DNA of 8,723 nucleotides from Verrucomicrobia bacterium UBA1211. Its GTDB lineage: Bacteria > Verrucomicrobiota > Kiritimatiellia > RFP12 > UBA1067. Under the pieces are notes generated by a model. It had not been told where the DNA came from. It was given only the letters and a program-made list of their open reading frames with translations, and ran no database searches. The stretch covers positions 44,724-53,446 of the forward strand of contig DBXN01000047.1 of assembly GCA_002309585.1 (NCBI GenBank), given 5' to 3'. The position numbers and the translations under genes were made by a program. Shown piece by piece: positions 1 to 6,091 of the stretch; the first letter of the stretch is position 1, and every line of letters begins with the position of its first letter.

Positions 1-12
1 AAATTTTGAAAA

Positions 13-41
13 TTGCCTTTCCGTTCATGAAGGCGTAAAAT
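13..41 (+). promoter_or_regulatory. Sigma70-type promoter of the dehydrogenase genes
   Basis: The -35 box TTGCCT (13-18) and the -10 box TAAAAT (36-41) are separated by exactly 17 nt. The -10 box matches the consensus at five of six positions and the -35 box at four of six. Transcription would begin near 48, leaving a leader of about 28 nt that contains the AAAGGA ribosome binding site (63-68), 7 nt before the ATG at 76. The surrounding 60 nt are markedly AT-rich compared with the genes. Called from motif match only. Confidence 0.55.
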
Positions 42-75
42 GAAAGACGTTTTAACCTAAGCAAAGGATTTTCAC

Positions 76-1158
76 ATGAGCATTAAGATCGGTATCATCG
101 GTGCGGGCGGTATGGCGAACTACCACATTCCCGGCTTCCAGTCGGCGGGAGCGGACGTGGTCGCCATCGCTGATGTCAACAAGGCGGCGGCCCAGAATAT
201 GGCAGACAAATTCGGGATCCCGACCGTCTATGATGACGTCGCGGCGATGCTGAAGGCGGAGAAACTGGACGCGGTTTCCGTCATCACCCCCAACAAATTC
301 CACAAGCCTCTCGTCCTTCAGGCGCTGAAGGCGGGCAAGCATGTCTTCTGCGAAAAACCGCCCGCACTCAATGCGGCGGAGATCACCCAGATGGCAAAGG
401 CGGCCGAGACAGCCGGCAAGACCCTGATGTTCAATTTCAACAACCGCGCGCGTCCGGAAGCCTATGCCCTCAAGGCGGCGATCGACAAGGGCGAGGTCGG
501 CCGGATCAATTCCGCGCAGGCGATGTGGATCCGCCGCACGGGCATTCCGGGTTTCGGCGGCTGGTTCACGACCAAGGCGCTCTCGGGCGGCGGTCCGGTG
601 ATCGACCTGCTGCACATGATCGACCTCGCGCTCTACTTTATGGATTATCCCGAACCCGAATGGGTTCTGGCGCAGACCTTTGACGACTTCATCTCCGACA
701 AGCAGTTCAAGGGCCCGTGGGGTATCCCGGACAAGGCGAACGGCACGACGGATGTCGAGGCGGCCGCCCACGGTTTCGTGCGCTTCAAGAGTGGCCAGGT
801 CCTCTTCCTCCGCAACTCCTGGGCCGAAATGAACAAGCGCGAGGAGGTCAGCGTGACCTTCCAGGGCCAGAAAGCCGGTGGCTGCATCAAGCGCCTCTTC
901 GGCCGCGACGGTCTGGATGAAACCAGCATCGACTCCTGCGAGCTCTATTCGCAGGAAAACGGCAATCCGGTGAACCGCGAGATCGTCACTCCCGCCGACG
1001 AGACGATGGGCCGCATCCGTTCCGCGAAGAACTTTGTCCTTACCCTGATGGGGAAGGAGAAACCGCTGAATACCCCGGACCAGTCGGTCAAGCTGATGAA
1101 GATCATCGACGCGATCTACGCTTCCGCCGCAAAGGGCAAGCCGATCCAAGTCAAGTAG
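76..1158 (+). CDS. Gfo/Idh/MocA family oxidoreductase
   Basis: A 360-residue cytoplasmic NAD(P)-dependent dehydrogenase, a normal length for the family, whose members oxidise or reduce sugars, inositols and sugar acids. The N-terminal Rossmann fold has the dinucleotide motif GAGGMA (9-14). An acidic residue at the end of the second strand (D33) favours NAD over NADP. The family EKP motif is at 93-95, with K94 as the expected catalytic lysine. The C-terminal substrate domain has the IPGFGGWF stretch (157-164) and the GGGPVID loop (171-177), followed by H180 and D183. In well-studied members the Asp and His of this loop are four residues apart (DxxxH); here they are three apart (DxxH). The start is set by AAAGGA 7 nt upstream. 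The SDR gene begins 15 nt after the stop, so the two are probably co-transcribed and act on the same or successive intermediates. The family is certain; the substrate cannot be read from the sequence. Confidence 0.93.
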   Translation: MSIKIGIIGAGGMANYHIPGFQSAGADVVAIADVNKAAAQNMADKFGIPTVYDDVAAMLKAEKLDAVSVITPNKFHKPLVLQALKAGKHVFCEKPPALNAAEITQMAKAAETAGKTLMFNFNNRARPEAYALKAAIDKGEVGRINSAQAMWIRRTGIPGFGGWFTTKALSGGGPVIDLLHMIDLALYFMDYPEPEWVLAQTFDDFISDKQFKGPWGIPDKANGTTDVEAAAHGFVRFKSGQVLFLRNSWAEMNKREEVSVTFQGQKAGGCIKRLFGRDGLDETSIDSCELYSQENGNPVNREIVTPADETMGRIRSAKNFVLTLMGKEKPLNTPDQSVKLMKIIDAIYASAAKGKPIQVK

Positions 1159-1173
1159 GAAAAGGAGTGGACC

Positions 1174-2217
1174 ATGACTTCAGCGCAAGTGTTACCCGCT
1201 CTCCGCGGGCTTTGGGCTACGGACAAAGGGTTGCCGCGGCTGGTGAAAACCGACGCCCCCGCGCCTGTCATCACCCTTCCGGAAACGTGTACGGATGTTG
1301 TCGCCACTCTCCGCGAGAGCCTTCCGGCGGACACCCGGTGCGTGACTATCGACACGTTGGGAACCTATCGGGCCGTCTACTCCGACGGTACGGGACGTGT
1401 TGCCGGAAAGATCGCCATGGTGACCGGCGCGGCACAGGGCTTCGGCCTTGAGATCGCGACCGATCTGGCGAAGCAAGGCGCATGGGTCGCCCTGGCTGAC
1501 ATCAACGTGAGCGGTGTCCAGGCCGCCGCCGAGCGGATCAACGCGGCATGCGGCAGCGAGGTTGCCGTCGGCGTGGCGGTGAACGTGGCGGACGCGGAGT
1601 CCCTGAAGAGCGCGCTTGAAACCGTGACGGCCACTTTCGGCGGGTTGGACATCTTCGTCTCAAACGCGGGCGTGCTACGCGCCGGAAGTGTGAAGACCCT
1701 CTCGGTGAAGGATCTCGATTTCGTCACGAACGTGAATTACAAGGGATACTTCCTTGCCGTGCAGGCGGTCGCTCCGATTCTGGCGCTCCAGCACCAGGCG
1801 TGCCCCGACCGCTGGTTTGACATTGTCCAGATCAACAGCAAATCCGGTCTGGTTGGCTCGAACAAGAACGGCGCATACGCGGGTTCCAAGTTCGGAGGCA
1901 TCGGTCTCACCCAGAGTTTCGCGCTGGAACTGGTGACAGACGGCATCAAAGTCAACTCGATCTGCCCCGGCAACTTCTATGACGGGCCGCTGTGGTCCGA
2001 CCCGGAGAAGGGGCTCTTCCGCCAGTATCTTGACAGCGGCAAGGTGCCCGGCGCCAAGACCTTCGCGGATGTCAAGGCTTTCTATGAGTCGAAAGTCCCG
2101 ATGCACCGCGGTTGTACCACACCCGATGTCATGCGCGCGCTCTATTATCTGGTAGAGCAGGTCTATGAGACCGGCCAGGCCATCCCCGTCACGGGCGGTC
2201 AGGTGATGCTCTCGTAG
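1174..2217 (+). CDS. SDR oxidoreductase, sorbitol-6-phosphate dehydrogenase-like, with N-terminal extension
   Basis: A 347-residue short-chain dehydrogenase/reductase. The catalytic domain (about 76-347) has the cofactor motif TGAAQGFG (84-91), D109 at the end of the second strand (NAD preference), SNAG (163-166), N188, and the catalytic S222, Y235 and K239. INSKSG (220-225), SKFGGIGLTQS (238-248), the downstream KVP-x-HRGC segment and the C-terminal VTGGQVM closely follow E. coli SrlD, sorbitol-6-phosphate 2-dehydrogenase, which is about 259 residues. The extra 75 or so residues at the N terminus match no domain I recognise. They contain a helix-like segment (about 40-50) and a strand pair (about 56-70). 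The extension appears genuine because the only good ribosome binding site (AGGAAAAGGAG) lies just before the ATG at 1174. Oxidation of a sugar alcohol or phosphorylated sugar is likely; the exact substrate is inferred only. A strong terminator follows the stop. Confidence 0.88.
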   Translation: MTSAQVLPALRGLWATDKGLPRLVKTDAPAPVITLPETCTDVVATLRESLPADTRCVTIDTLGTYRAVYSDGTGRVAGKIAMVTGAAQGFGLEIATDLAKQGAWVALADINVSGVQAAAERINAACGSEVAVGVAVNVADAESLKSALETVTATFGGLDIFVSNAGVLRAGSVKTLSVKDLDFVTNVNYKGYFLAVQAVAPILALQHQACPDRWFDIVQINSKSGLVGSNKNGAYAGSKFGGIGLTQSFALELVTDGIKVNSICPGNFYDGPLWSDPEKGLFRQYLDSGKVPGAKTFADVKAFYESKVPMHRGCTTPDVMRALYYLVEQVYETGQAIPVTGGQVMLS

Positions 2218-2228
2218 CGGATGAAACG

Positions 2229-2273
2229 GAATCGGTCGCGGTCGGCATTGCCCAATCGCGACCGATTCTTTTT
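2229..2273 (+). terminator. Intrinsic terminator after the SDR gene
   Basis: A perfect 12-bp inverted repeat pairs GAATCGGTCGCG (2229-2240) with CGCGACCGATTC (2257-2268). The 16-nt loop can form a further GGC/GCC mini-stem. Five T residues (2269-2273) follow directly. This is the strongest plus-strand terminator in the window and lies 11 nt after the SDR stop. The next gene starts only 29 nt beyond the T-run, so the element may act as an attenuator rather than a full stop. Confidence 0.85.
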
Positions 2274-2287
2274 CCGTATGCCCGGTT

Positions 2288-2293
2288 AGGAGG
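2288..2293 (+). promoter_or_regulatory. Ribosome binding site that fixes the start of the sialidase-like gene
   Basis: AGGAGG ends directly against an in-frame ATG at 2294, which is too close for initiation, but is 9 nt from the next in-frame ATG at 2303. The second ATG also places a Lys-Arg pair right at the start of the signal peptide. The start at 2303 is therefore preferred, shortening the longest reading frame by three residues. Confidence 0.7.
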
Positions 2294-2302
2294 ATGAACA
2301 TC

Positions 2303-3538
2303 ATGAAACGAAACGTCTATTCACTTGCCCTCTTCGCGCTGGGATTGGTCAGCCTGCCGATCTTCGCGCAGGAACAACAGCCGGACCGTGTGGCGGTCAC
2401 GCCTGAAGGTGCCACCTATGGAGCGGCCAAACGGCAAGCCCGCGCGGAGATCAAGTGGACACGGCCGATCTGTGTGGAGGATGGCAGGTACATTGGCTGG
2501 CCGACCGTCTGCCGCCTCAAGAACGGCGATCTCATGGCGGTCTTCTCCGGTGACCGGGATGAGCATGTCTGCCCATGGGGCAAGGTTCAGATGATCCGTT
2601 CCTCGGACAACGGCGAAACCTGGTCCGCCCCGCGGACCATCGCCAACGGGCCGATCGATGACCGTGACGCAGGTATCGTCCAACTTCCTGACGGCGAGAT
2701 TCTGGTGGTCTATTTCACCTCCGTCGCCTATCGGGACGGGCTCTACAGCAAGGAGTGGCCCGCCGGAAGCGCGCGTTACTGGTGGCGGCGGCATGACGAA
2801 AAGATTCCGGCGGAGACCCGCACACGCGGCCTTGGTAACTTCTGTGTTCGGTCCAAGGACAACGGTGTGACATGGAGCGCGCCCGACGTAATCCCCCTGA
2901 AGGGACAGACCCCGCACGGACCGGTTCTCTTGAAAAACGGTGACCTCTTCCAGATCGGCCGCTGGACCGCTACCGCCCATGACGGTGCAGGTGAGGCGGG
3001 AAAGACCTACATCTCCGCCGAGCGGTCAAGCGATGGCGGACACACCTGGAACCTTCTGTGTGATAAAATCCCTGCCGCAGAGGGAGAGAACGCCGTTCCC
3101 AGCCGTTTTCACGAGCCGCATATCGCGGAACTGGCTGACGGTACGCTGGTCGTCCATGTTCGGTATCACGGCCCGGACGGTCATCTGCGCCAGACCCTCT
3201 CCCGTGACGGGGGAAAGAGCTGGACGACGATGACGCAAATCCCGCTTTTGGGACTTCCGCCACATCTGCTGGTATTGCCGGACGGGAAACTAGTCAGCGT
3301 CTATGGGCGCCGGTGGGCCAAACCCGGCTTCGGCGAGTTCGCCTGCATCTCGGATGACGGTGGGCAAACATGGGATGTCTCGAGTGAGATCGTCTTGGCG
3401 CCCTCGCATTGTGGAGATCTCGGCTATCCCGCCTCGACCCTCCTGCCGGACGGCGACATTCTGACCGTCTACTACCAGCAACGCAAGCCAGGCGAAAAGC
3501 CCTGTCTCATGGCCACCAGGTGGCGTGTCACGCGATAG
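2303..3538 (+). CDS. Secreted sialidase-fold (BNR/Asp-box) glycoside hydrolase
   Basis: A 411-residue protein exported by a Sec-type signal peptide: K2-R3, a hydrophobic core (about 5-21), and likely cleavage after A22. There is no lipobox and no twin arginine. The mature part is a six-bladed propeller of the sialidase superfamily with five Asp-boxes: SSDNGETW (100-107), SKDNGVTW (184-191), SSDGGHTW (242-249), SRDGGKSW (300-307) and SDDGGQTW (350-357). By motif position against GH33 sialidases, E271 (in HEPHIAEL), R287, R336 or R337, and Y375 (in YPAS) match the catalytic Glu, two of the three binding arginines and the nucleophilic Tyr. D84 or D86 could be the acid/base. The first arginine, normally in the F/YRIP motif, is absent: the equivalent segment reads YIGWP (63-67). 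It may therefore act on something other than ordinary sialic acids, or be a divergent sialidase. It would act outside the cytoplasm, releasing sugars for the upstream dehydrogenases; this link is inferred. Confidence 0.87.
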   Translation: MKRNVYSLALFALGLVSLPIFAQEQQPDRVAVTPEGATYGAAKRQARAEIKWTRPICVEDGRYIGWPTVCRLKNGDLMAVFSGDRDEHVCPWGKVQMIRSSDNGETWSAPRTIANGPIDDRDAGIVQLPDGEILVVYFTSVAYRDGLYSKEWPAGSARYWWRRHDEKIPAETRTRGLGNFCVRSKDNGVTWSAPDVIPLKGQTPHGPVLLKNGDLFQIGRWTATAHDGAGEAGKTYISAERSSDGGHTWNLLCDKIPAAEGENAVPSRFHEPHIAELADGTLVVHVRYHGPDGHLRQTLSRDGGKSWTTMTQIPLLGLPPHLLVLPDGKLVSVYGRRWAKPGFGEFACISDDGGQTWDVSSEIVLAPSHCGDLGYPASTLLPDGDILTVYYQQRKPGEKPCLMATRWRVTR

Positions 3539-3603
3539 CCCCCGCCCGCGCCAAACATGAAATAGCACGAAAAAAGTTGAGAACCTACCACCGGACCTTC
3601 ACC

Positions 3604-3617
3604 GGTTGAGCGTTGAA
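3604..3617 (+). repeat. Two degenerate heptamer units
   Basis: Two adjacent 7-bp units, GGTTGAG and CGTTGAA, lie 66 nt after the sialidase-like gene. The unit GGTTGAG also occurs as an exact tandem pair, on the other strand, at 6018-6031. Short, so its status as a real repeat family rests on the other copies. Confidence 0.4.
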
Positions 3618-3630
3618 AGGGCTTCCTCCG

Positions 3631-3665
3631 CAGTGTTCAGCGGTCAGTGTTCAATGCTCAGGCTT
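3631..3665 (+). repeat. Degenerate 7-bp tandem repeat, five units
   Basis: The 35-bp stretch splits into CAGTGTT, CAGCGGT, CAGTGTT, CAATGCT and CAGGCTT. Units 1 and 3 are identical and all five begin with CA. The array sits in the 223-nt convergent gap (3539-3761), which holds no credible gene, only this array, the two related units at 3604-3617 and weak hairpins. Function unknown; it may be neutral slipped-strand sequence or a genome-wide dispersed short repeat. Confidence 0.6.
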
Positions 3666-3735
3666 GATACCCGTGAGATACTAAAGACCGTTATCAACCG
3701 TTCTCCTTGACGGACTTTACGTTTCGTAATGGCGT

Positions 3736-3763
3736 TTGCGTTGAAAATCAGACGCAACGTTTT
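3736..3763 (+). terminator. Weak hairpin at the convergent junction
   Basis: TTGCGT (3736-3741) and ACGCAA (3752-3757) form a perfect 6-bp stem with a 10-nt loop. On the plus strand, CG and then TTTT (3760-3763) follow, so it could end transcription from the sialidase-like gene. It overlaps the stop codon of the opposing radical SAM gene. The stem is short and AT-containing, so this is a weak candidate. Confidence 0.25.
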
Positions 3764-5570
3764 ACCGAACGTCCTCGAACCAGCGGCTGACAGGCAGGTC
3801 CAACCCTCTCCCCTGCATGTAGTTATAAACCGCCAGGGCGAGCCCCTTACCGAGCCGCGCATGGTCGGGTGCCCCCGGCTCGTCATACCCGATCTCGTTC
3901 AGGGCGAAGCGCGGCTGGACAGGATCCGGGAGGTGCGGACGGATGCCGAACGCCTCCGGATTCTTCGCGATGGGACTGTGGACCGTCAAAGCGAACCGGT
4001 GCCAGTAGGCGGAATGGATCAGACCGTCCCGGAAGAGATCCCGCACCACGCGCAACGCCGCGTAAGTCTCCTTCTCGGTTTCGGTCGGAAAACCGTACAT
4101 CAGGTAGACATGGACCATCAGTCCGGCATCCGCCAGATGGGCGCAAGCCTCACGCGCTGAGGCGCAGGTGATCCCCTTGTTCATCAATTTGAGCAGACGG
4201 TCGTTCGCGCACTCCAATCCCGCCGAAACCCCGACACAACCCGCTTCGGACATCAGTTGGCATAACTCCGCGGTGAAACTCCTGTCCAGCCGGATATTCC
4301 CCCACCAGACCAGCCGTTCGCCGCGATCCAGCAACTCCGTCGAAACCGCACGCAGCAGGGCAGGCGGCAACGCTTCGTCGGTGAAATGGAATGCGGAGAT
4401 CCCGGTCGCGTCGTGCATGGCCAGCATCGCGTCAACAGCCTGTTTCGCATCGGCGGGAGCATAGCGGGCGATATAATCCAGCGCCAGATCACAGAAGGCG
4501 CAACGATGCCAATAACAGCCGTTGGCGAGCTGGACCTTGAGCCAGTGGCCATCGGACCAGAGCCGGTGCATCGGATTCGCCGTCTCCGCCATCGCGAGGT
4601 AACGGTCCATCCGTAGATCGGAGTAATCGGAGACCGGCACCTCATACCGTGCCTTCGTCGCGTCTGCCGACTCAGCCTCCGCGCACATGCCATCCCGCGT
4701 CCGTATCCGGACCATCGGTCCCAGACCCAACAGTCCCAGCCACGGCGCGAAGCCTTCGCCGTAACAGATCGCGTCCACATACGCGAAGACGCGATCATCG
4801 GAGAGATCCAGCAATTCGGAGTTCACATACCCGCCGCCGAAGACGATTTGAGTGTCCGGAGCGAAGCGTCGGACTGCCGACGCAATACGGAACGCGCCGT
4901 AAACGGTTCCGGGGAAAGGCAACGTGATGCCGACCATCGACGGCCGAAAACGCTCCAACGCCTCGCGCGTCAGCCGGTCGATCAGTAGATCCAGCAGCGT
5001 CGGATCGGACGCCGTCAGCCGTTCGAGAATCGGATCGAAGGAAGGCGCGGCCAACGCCAAGTGTTCCGCATAGCGAGCCAAAGAGAAGTCACGATCCACC
5101 AATTCACTGAAGAGCTGCGCCAGATCGTCGATGAAGAGCGAGGCCATCACCTTCGCCTTGTCGGTCACGCCGAAAAGGCCAAACTCCGTCTCCAGCCCGC
5201 CCGACTCATCATCCTCATCCAACGCCGCGAAATGGGGCCCTTCCGGCAGGGTTCCCCGGCGGGAAAGCAGCCACGCGAATTCCGGGGCGCGGCCTTGGAG
5301 GAAACGGACCACCGGACCAACCCACTGGCGGTAGGCGTTGGCCCGTTTCAGAAGAAAATCCGCCACCGCCGTCCTCGGCCGTTGTTTCCGCGCCGCCGCG
5401 ACCGCCTGGTCAATCCCTTCGGGCGAGAAGAGCGCCAGCGCCGTCTCCAGCGAAAGATCGACCTGATGGGCCTCAACCCCGCGCTGTTTCAGAAAACCGC
5501 ACAAAACCGGCATTGCGGCATACGGCGTATTGATCTGAACCATCGGCGGCGTGATTAAAAGAACGGACAT
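3762..5570 (-). CDS. Radical SAM protein with B12-binding-like N-terminal region
   Basis: A 602-residue protein. The first 40 or so residues (SVLLITPP..., then a helix and HQVDLSLE) resemble the opening of a cobalamin-binding-type Rossmann domain. A mostly helical insert with an acidic patch (DEDDE) fills about 50-205. The Rossmann part resumes at VGITLPFPG (213-221) and contains a GGGYVNSE loop. No DxHxxG cobalamin motif is visible. The radical SAM barrel follows: cysteines C352, C357 and C360 (CYWHRCAFC) should bind the [4Fe-4S] cluster and S-adenosylmethionine. Downstream are FHFTDE, the SAGLE strand and YLMYGFPTET (489-498), typical of this superfamily. The cysteine spacing is CX4CX2C instead of CX3CX2C. 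The start has GAGGAA about 10 nt upstream. The substrate is unknown, and neighbours give no pathway: tatA lies upstream behind a terminator and a convergent gene lies downstream. Family assignment is firm; cobalamin use is uncertain. Confidence 0.88.
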   Translation of the reverse strand: MSVLLITPPMVQINTPYAAMPVLCGFLKQRGVEAHQVDLSLETALALFSPEGIDQAVAAARKQRPRTAVADFLLKRANAYRQWVGPVVRFLQGRAPEFAWLLSRRGTLPEGPHFAALDEDDESGGLETEFGLFGVTDKAKVMASLFIDDLAQLFSELVDRDFSLARYAEHLALAAPSFDPILERLTASDPTLLDLLIDRLTREALERFRPSMVGITLPFPGTVYGAFRIASAVRRFAPDTQIVFGGGYVNSELLDLSDDRVFAYVDAICYGEGFAPWLGLLGLGPMVRIRTRDGMCAEAESADATKARYEVPVSDYSDLRMDRYLAMAETANPMHRLWSDGHWLKVQLANGCYWHRCAFCDLALDYIARYAPADAKQAVDAMLAMHDATGISAFHFTDEALPPALLRAVSTELLDRGERLVWWGNIRLDRSFTAELCQLMSEAGCVGVSAGLECANDRLLKLMNKGITCASAREACAHLADAGLMVHVYLMYGFPTETEKETYAALRVVRDLFRDGLIHSAYWHRFALTVHSPIAKNPEAFGIRPHLPDPVQPRFALNEIGYDEPGAPDHARLGKGLALAVYNYMQGRGLDLPVSRWFEDVR

Positions 5571-5607
5571 CCCCTATCGCTTCCTCTCCAAACCGATCCC
5601 GTGAAAC

Positions 5608-5657
5608 AAAAACGCCCGAACACCTCACTGACGCAAAACGTCGCGGTGTTTCGGGCG
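5608..5657 (-). terminator. Intrinsic terminator after tatA
   Basis: On the minus strand, CGCCCGAAACACC (5657-5645) pairs with GGTGTTCGGGCG (5624-5613), giving 12 bp with one bulged A. A second inner stem, GACG/CGTC, closes over a TTTTG loop. TTTTT (5612-5608) follows at once. It sits 22 nt after the tatA stop and probably ends the rpoZ-smpB-tatA transcript. The radical SAM start codon is only 37 nt further on. Confidence 0.88.
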
Positions 5658-5679
5658 ATCAACCGAAATGCGGTCGCGG

Positions 5680-5958
5680 TTACGCCTTGGGCGCTTCGGC
5701 CTTCTCAGCATCCGCCGCCTTCTCGGCGGCCGTCTGCTGCGGCGCGGCATCGACTTTCGGGACCTCGGCGGCCCGCACCTCGTCCACGATGCTCTTCACC
5801 TCTTCATTCGCGATCTTCTCGCCCTCTTCCCTGCCCTTCTTGAACTCGCCAAGGCTACGGCCGAGTGAACGCGCCAAATCTGGCAGTTTCTTACCGCCGA
5901 ATAAAACCAAAACGATGATCAACACGATCAACAACTGAGTAGGACCGATATTCCACAT
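5680..5958 (-). CDS. tatA: Sec-independent protein translocase subunit TatA
   Basis: A 92-residue membrane protein that, with TatC (and TatB where present), exports folded proteins bearing twin-arginine signals. One N-terminal transmembrane helix (about 5-19) is followed by the FG hinge (F20-G21), the KKLPDLARSLG amphipathic helix (23-33), an EFKKG segment, and a charged Ala/Glu/Lys-rich tail. A polar Gln at position 8, as in E. coli TatA, rather than the Glu of TatB, supports TatA. The start has AAAGGAAG upstream. No tatC or tatB is visible in the window, which is common where tatA is unlinked. It is the last gene before the terminator at 5608-5657 and follows smpB by 133 nt. Confidence 0.94.
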   Translation of the reverse strand: MWNIGPTQLLIVLIIVLVLFGGKKLPDLARSLGRSLGEFKKGREEGEKIANEEVKSIVDEVRAAEVPKVDAAPQQTAAEKAADAEKAEAPKA

Positions 5959-5977
5959 TGCTCATCTTCCTTTCTGA

Positions 5978-6006
5978 ATCAAACCTTGTTGTCCGAAACT
6001 AGTCAA
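5978..6006 (-). promoter_or_regulatory. Possible internal promoter of tatA
   Basis: On the minus strand, TTGACT (6006-6001) and TTTGAT (5983-5978) are 17 nt apart, in the smpB-tatA gap. The -35 box is good but the -10 box lacks the A at its second position. The predicted start site, near 5971, would fall inside the tatA ribosome binding site. Weak. Confidence 0.22.
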
Positions 6007-6017
6007 ACGCAAAGCCG

Positions 6018-6031
6018 CTCAACCCTCAACC
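6018..6031 (-). repeat. Exact tandem pair of the heptamer GGTTGAG
   Basis: CTCAACC occurs twice in tandem on the plus strand (GGTTGAG on the minus strand), in the 133-nt gap between smpB and tatA. The same heptamer occurs at 3604-3610. The bases after it (6032-6060) contain further loosely related CTC/CAC-rich sequence. Only two exact units, so weak alone. Confidence 0.4.
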
Positions 6032-6091
6032 GTCTCCCGCCTCACGTCACCCTCGAGTCTTCCCTCGCTCACACGGGCGGGGAGGGGACTA

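Noticed and set aside
52..1149. 365-residue minus-strand open frame
   Set aside because: It lies antisense to the Gfo/Idh gene over nearly its whole length, shows no recognisable motif, and is a typical shadow frame of GC-rich coding DNA.
1195..1209. Hairpin CCCGC/GCGGG near the start of the SDR gene
   Set aside because: Five base pairs within coding, GC-rich sequence; expected by chance and with no link to the start codon or ribosome binding site.
1675..2304. 209-residue minus-strand open frame
   Set aside because: Antisense to the SDR catalytic domain, where the plus strand has clear family motifs; it also runs across the terminator hairpin.
3590..3606. Hairpin ACCGG/CCGGT as terminator of the sialidase-like gene
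   Set aside because: Only 5 bp with a 7-nt loop and no T-run on the plus strand; too weak to call.
3631..3665. CRISPR-like array
   Set aside because: Units are 7 bp, contiguous and without spacers; no cas gene is present.
3644..3886. Possible small minus-strand gene in the convergent gap
   Set aside because: It overlaps the 3' end of the radical SAM gene in another frame and the heptamer repeats, and its composition is not protein-like.
5959..6091. tmRNA (ssrA) gene next to smpB
   Set aside because: The gap is only 133 nt and shows neither a tRNA-like end nor a tag reading frame.
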